Shown here: positions 61,151-64,000 of the stretch, one piece after another | How positions within the stretch are numbered: the first letter of the stretch is position 1 | Layout: every line of letters begins with the position of its first letter | Origin: Erwinia persicina | GTDB taxonomy: Bacteria > Pseudomonadota > Gammaproteobacteria > Enterobacterales > Enterobacteriaceae | DNA: 64,000 nucleotides | Direction: 5' to 3' | Assembly: GCF_014838825.1 (NCBI RefSeq) | Contig: NZ_JACYMO010000002.1 | Location: 598,899 to 662,898 of the forward strand | Made by a program: the position numbers and the translations under genes | Notes under the pieces: model-generated | Told to the model about the DNA's origin: nothing | The model's database searches: none | Seen by the model: only the letters and a program-made list of their open reading frames with translations

Positions 61151-63505
61151 CTATTTCGCCGTCACAACCTGCATCCCGGATGGGGAATTTTGCAGGGCGA
61201 GGGCCAGTACTTCTTCAATGCGTTTCACCGGATGGATCTCCAGGTCGGCGATCACGTTGTCCGGGATCTCTTCCAGATCGCGCTTGTTCTCGTCCGGGAT
61301 CAGTACCGTTTTGATACCGCCACGGTGAGCCGCCAGCAGTTTTTCCTTCAGACCACCAATCGGCAGAACCTGGCCACGCAGCGTAATTTCACCGGTCATC
61401 GCCACGTCGGCACGCACCGGGTTACCGGTCAGGCAGGAGACCAGTGCGGTACACATCGCAATACCGGCGCTTGGGCCATCTTTTGGCGTTGCCCCTTCAG
61501 GAACGTGAACGTGAATATCGCGTTTCTCGTAAAAGTCTGCATTGATACCCAGCTTCTCCGCGCGCGCACGGACGACGGTCAGCGCGGCCTGGATAGATTC
61601 CTGCATCACCTCACCCAGAGAACCGGTGTAGGTCAGCTTACCTTTACCCGGTACGCAGGCTGTTTCAATCGTCAGCAGGTCACCGCCCACCTCCGTCCAC
61701 GCCAGACCCGTTACCTGACCCACGCGGTTCTCGCTGTCAGCGCGACCGTAGTCGAAACGCTGCACGCCGAGATAGTCTTTGAGGTTATCGCCGTTGATCT
61801 CGATGTGTTTGATCGATTTGTCCATCAGCAGCGTTTTCACTGCTTTACGGCACAGTTTGGACAGTTCGCGCTCAAGGCTACGTACGCCCGCTTCACGGGT
61901 GTAGTAACGGATGATGCCGACAATGGCGCTGTCGTCCACGGTCAGCTCATTTTTCTTCAGCGCGTTACGCTCAATCTGCTTCGACAGCAGGTGCTGTTTC
62001 GCAATGTTAAGCTTTTCGTCTTCGGTATAACCTGACAGGCGGATTACTTCCATACGATCCAGCAGCGGTGCCGGAATGTTCATCGAGTTAGACGTCGCCA
62101 CAAACATCACATCGGAGAGATCGTAATCCACTTCCAGGTAGTGATCGTTAAAGGCAATGTTCTGCTCGGGATCAAGTACTTCCAGCAAGGCGGAAGCGGG
62201 ATCACCGCGCATATCCGACGACATTTTGTCAATTTCATCCAGCAGGAAAAGCGGGTTTTTTACGCCGACTTTGGCCATTTTCTGGATCAGTTTGCCCGGC
62301 ATTGAACCGATGTAGGTCCGGCGGTGACCACGGATTTCCGCTTCATCACGTACCCCTCCCAGCGCCATACGGACGTATTTACGACCGGTCGCTTTGGCGA
62401 TGGACTGGCCCAGAGAGGTTTTACCCACGCCAGGAGGCCCCACCAGACAGAGGATTGGGCCCTTAATTTTGCTGACGCGGCTCTGTACTGCCAAATATTC
62501 CAGGATGCGGTCTTTCACGCGCTCCAGGCCGAAGTGATCGGTATCCAGCGTTTCCTGTGCCTTCAGCAGATCTTTTTTCACCTTGCTGCGCGCATTCCAT
62601 GGTACCTGAACCATCCAATCGATGTAGCCACGCACTACCGTCGCTTCTGCAGACATCGGCGACATCATTTTCAGCTTTTGCAGCTCGGCTTCTGTTTTGT
62701 CACGCGCCTCTTTCGGCATTTTAGCCGCGTCGATTTTGCGTTTCAGCGCTTCATTTTCGTCCGGTGCATCATCCATCTCACCGAGTTCTTTCTGAATCGC
62801 CTTCATCTGTTCATTCAGATAGTACTCACGCTGACTTTTTTCCATCTGTTTTTTGACGCGGTTACGGATGCGTTTCTCAACCTGCAGCAGGTCAATCTCC
62901 GACTCCATCATCGCCATCAAATATTCCAGACGTTCATTGATGTCTGACATTTCCAGCACAGATTGTTTATCAGCCAGTTTCAGTGGCATATGTGCAGCAA
63001 CGGTATCTGCCAGACGGGCAGCATCATCAATGCTGTTCAGAGAGGTCAGTACTTCCGGCGGGATCTTCTTGTTCAGTTTGATATAACCTTCAAACTGGTT
63101 GATCGCCGTGCGCACCAGCACTTCCTGCTCGCGCTCTTCAATTTCGGGCGACTCCAGGTATTCGGCCTGGGCAGTAAAATGGTCGCCGTTATCGGATAAC
63201 GTCGTGATATGTGCACGCTGTAAACCTTCCACCAGCACTTTGACGGTGCCATCAGGGAGTTTCAGCATTTGCAAAATAGAGGCAACCGTCCCGACTGAGA
63301 AGAGATCGTTGATGCCAGGTTCATCCGTTGAAGCTTCTTTCTGAGCGACCAGCATGATTTTTTTGTCATGATCCATGGCGGCTTCAAGGCAGCGAATTGA
63401 TTTTTCACGACCGACAAACAACGGAATGACCATGTGCGGATAAACCACTACGTCACGCAACGGCAACACAGGGATTTCAATGCGTTCAGAACGCTCAGGA
63501 TTCAT
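61151..63505 (-). CDS. lon: Lon, ATP-dependent protease
   Basis: The 784-residue protein has the N-terminal substrate-binding LAN domain ([26 protein letters not shown]), a coiled-coil region, the AAA+ module ([21 protein letters not shown]) and a Ser-Lys protease domain ([19 protein letters not shown] with the catalytic serine, and the lysine in [14 protein letters not shown]). It removes misfolded and regulatory proteins such as RcsA, which controls exopolysaccharide in Erwinia. The start is [12 protein letters not shown]; the frame is open to 63619. A heat-shock promoter lies upstream. Confidence 0.97.
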   Translation of the reverse strand: MNPERSERIEIPVLPLRDVVVYPHMVIPLFVGREKSIRCLEAAMDHDKKIMLVAQKEASTDEPGINDLFSVGTVASILQMLKLPDGTVKVLVEGLQRAHITTLSDNGDHFTAQAEYLESPEIEEREQEVLVRTAINQFEGYIKLNKKIPPEVLTSLNSIDDAARLADTVAAHMPLKLADKQSVLEMSDINERLEYLMAMMESEIDLLQVEKRIRNRVKKQMEKSQREYYLNEQMKAIQKELGEMDDAPDENEALKRKIDAAKMPKEARDKTEAELQKLKMMSPMSAEATVVRGYIDWMVQVPWNARSKVKKDLLKAQETLDTDHFGLERVKDRILEYLAVQSRVSKIKGPILCLVGPPGVGKTSLGQSIAKATGRKYVRMALGGVRDEAEIRGHRRTYIGSMPGKLIQKMAKVGVKNPLFLLDEIDKMSSDMRGDPASALLEVLDPEQNIAFNDHYLEVDYDLSDVMFVATSNSMNIPAPLLDRMEVIRLSGYTEDEKLNIAKQHLLSKQIERNALKKNELTVDDSAIVGIIRYYTREAGVRSLERELSKLCRKAVKTLLMDKSIKHIEINGDNLKDYLGVQRFDYGRADSENRVGQVTGLAWTEVGGDLLTIETACVPGKGKLTYTGSLGEVMQESIQAALTVVRARAEKLGINADFYEKRDIHVHVPEGATPKDGPSAGIAMCTALVSCLTGNPVRADVAMTGEITLRGQVLPIGGLKEKLLAAHRGGIKTVLIPDENKRDLEEIPDNVIADLEIHPVKRIEEVLALALQNSPSGMQVVTAK

Positions 63506-63592
63506 AGAGCTCTCTCTTAGTTTAATTTCCGCCAGGGTAAGGGGAACCGCATCATCCAGAAAAAGTGCAGTTTGACCCACAGGTATCTGAGT

Positions 63593-63620
63593 ATATGGGG
63601 ATGAACGGAATAGATTCAAT
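63593..63620 (-). promoter_or_regulatory. Sigma-32 (heat-shock) promoter of lon
   Basis: On the minus strand TTGAAT (63619-63614) and CCCCATAT (63600-63593) are 13 nt apart, and the -10 part CATCCCCATATACT is the same as in the E. coli lon promoter. Confidence 0.85.
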
Positions 63621-63640
63621 GTCGGGGTAACGAGAAAAGT

Positions 63641-63666
63641 AAAAGGGGGAACATTTTCCCCCTTTT
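63641..63666. terminator. Terminator of clpX
   Basis: AAAAGGGGGAA (63641-63651) pairs with TTCCCCCTTTT (63656-63666) around a 4-nt loop. The stem's own A and T runs make it a terminator for the leftward clpX transcript. Confidence 0.85.
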
Positions 63667-63695
63667 CAGATAACTGACTGGAATGGTTTGGTTAT

Positions 63696-64000
63696 TTATT
63701 CGCCAGAGGCCTGCTGTGCTTCGGGCTTGCCATAAATCAGCAACGGTTCACTGTCGCCGCTGATAACCGATTCGTCAATCACCACTTTTTCTACGTCATC
63801 GACCGACGGCAGATCATACATAGTGTTCAGCAGCGCGCCTTCCACAATCGAGCGCAGGCCACGGGCACCGGTTTTACGCGACATCGCCTTTTTGGCAATT
63901 GCCTTCAGGGCTTCCTCGCGGAACTCCAGCTCCACGCCTTCCAGGTTGAACAGCGCCTGGTACTGTTTGGTCAGCGCATTTTTAGGCTCACGCAGGATCT
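63696..64000 (-). CDS. clpX: ClpX, ATPase subunit of Clp protease (3' part only)
   Basis: The last 101 codons of clpX are present; the gene continues beyond the right edge. The visible part ([26 protein letters not shown]..., [33 protein letters not shown]) is the C-terminal small AAA+ domain with the sensor-2 arginine in GARGLR. The tail ends in [17 protein letters not shown], as in enteric ClpX. lon follows downstream in the usual order. Confidence 0.95.
   Translation of the reverse strand, partial: ILREPKNALTKQYQALFNLEGVELEFREEALKAIAKKAMSRKTGARGLRSIVEGALLNTMYDLPSVDDVEKVVIDESVISGDSEPLLIYGKPEAQQASGE

Overview
The window is a chromosomal segment of an enteric bacterium of the family Erwiniaceae, most likely Erwinia. 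The backbone follows the order of the Escherichia coli region from clpX and lon back to qmcA, read in the opposite direction: qmcA-ybbJ-cueR-copA-ybaP-ybaK-ushA-fsr-ybaL-gsk-hemH-adk-htpG-recR-ybaB-dnaX-apt-ybaN-priC-rsmS-acrRAB-tomB-hha-ffs-ybaZ-ybaY-tesB-amtB-glnK-mdlBA-decR-cof-ybaE-queC-ybaW-ybaV-ppiD-hupB-lon-clpX. Accessory genes are inserted between these conserved genes. The Erwinia placement rests on one insert that matches the 6-thioguanine (ycfABCD) cluster known from Erwinia amylovora. I cannot fix the species from sequence alone.

Region by region. 0-4 kb: an unrecognised partial gene, qmcA-ybbJ, and cueR facing a decayed copA. The copA promoter and first metal-binding domain are intact, but a stop codon, a deletion of about 1.1 kb and a frameshift have destroyed the pump. 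4-15 kb: ybaP, ybaK, a LysR/PACE-efflux pair, ushA with a long C-terminal tail, fsr, ybaL, gsk, hemH and adk. 15.3-19.4 kb: the ycfABCD-type cluster (PP-loop sulfurtransferase, NUDIX hydrolase, PLP-dependent lyase, EamA exporter) with a divergent LysR regulator. 19.4-27 kb: htpG (heat-shock promoter visible), then recR, separated from its usual partner ybaB by a pirin/isochorismatase/LysR insert, and dnaX with a conserved frameshift site. 27-35.5 kb: an Ail-like outer-membrane protein, apt, ybaN, priC, a small membrane protein, rsmS, and acrR divergent from acrAB around a 24-bp palindrome.

35.5-40 kb: a zinc-response block. The zinc-free ribosomal proteins L31B and L36B and a metal ABC transporter operon, headed by an unannotated 41-residue membrane protein, share a Zur-like 15-bp box; a secreted protein with 14-residue repeats lies between them. 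40-45.6 kb: tomB-hha, 4.5S RNA, ybaZ, ybaY, tesB, and glnK-amtB with a sigma-54 promoter and an NtrC-like site. 45.6-53.4 kb: mdlAB, decR, an EamA transporter, cof and ybaE. 53.4-56.7 kb: a second accessory block with a secreted beta-helix protein, a LysE exporter, a class I amidotransferase and an AraC regulator. 56.8-64 kb: queC, ybaW, ybaV, ppiD, hupB, lon (heat-shock promoter) and the 3' end of clpX.

The most notable systems are the thioguanine-type antimetabolite cluster, the copA locus reduced to what looks like a copper-chaperone remnant, and the Zur-linked block with its repeat protein and hidden small membrane protein.
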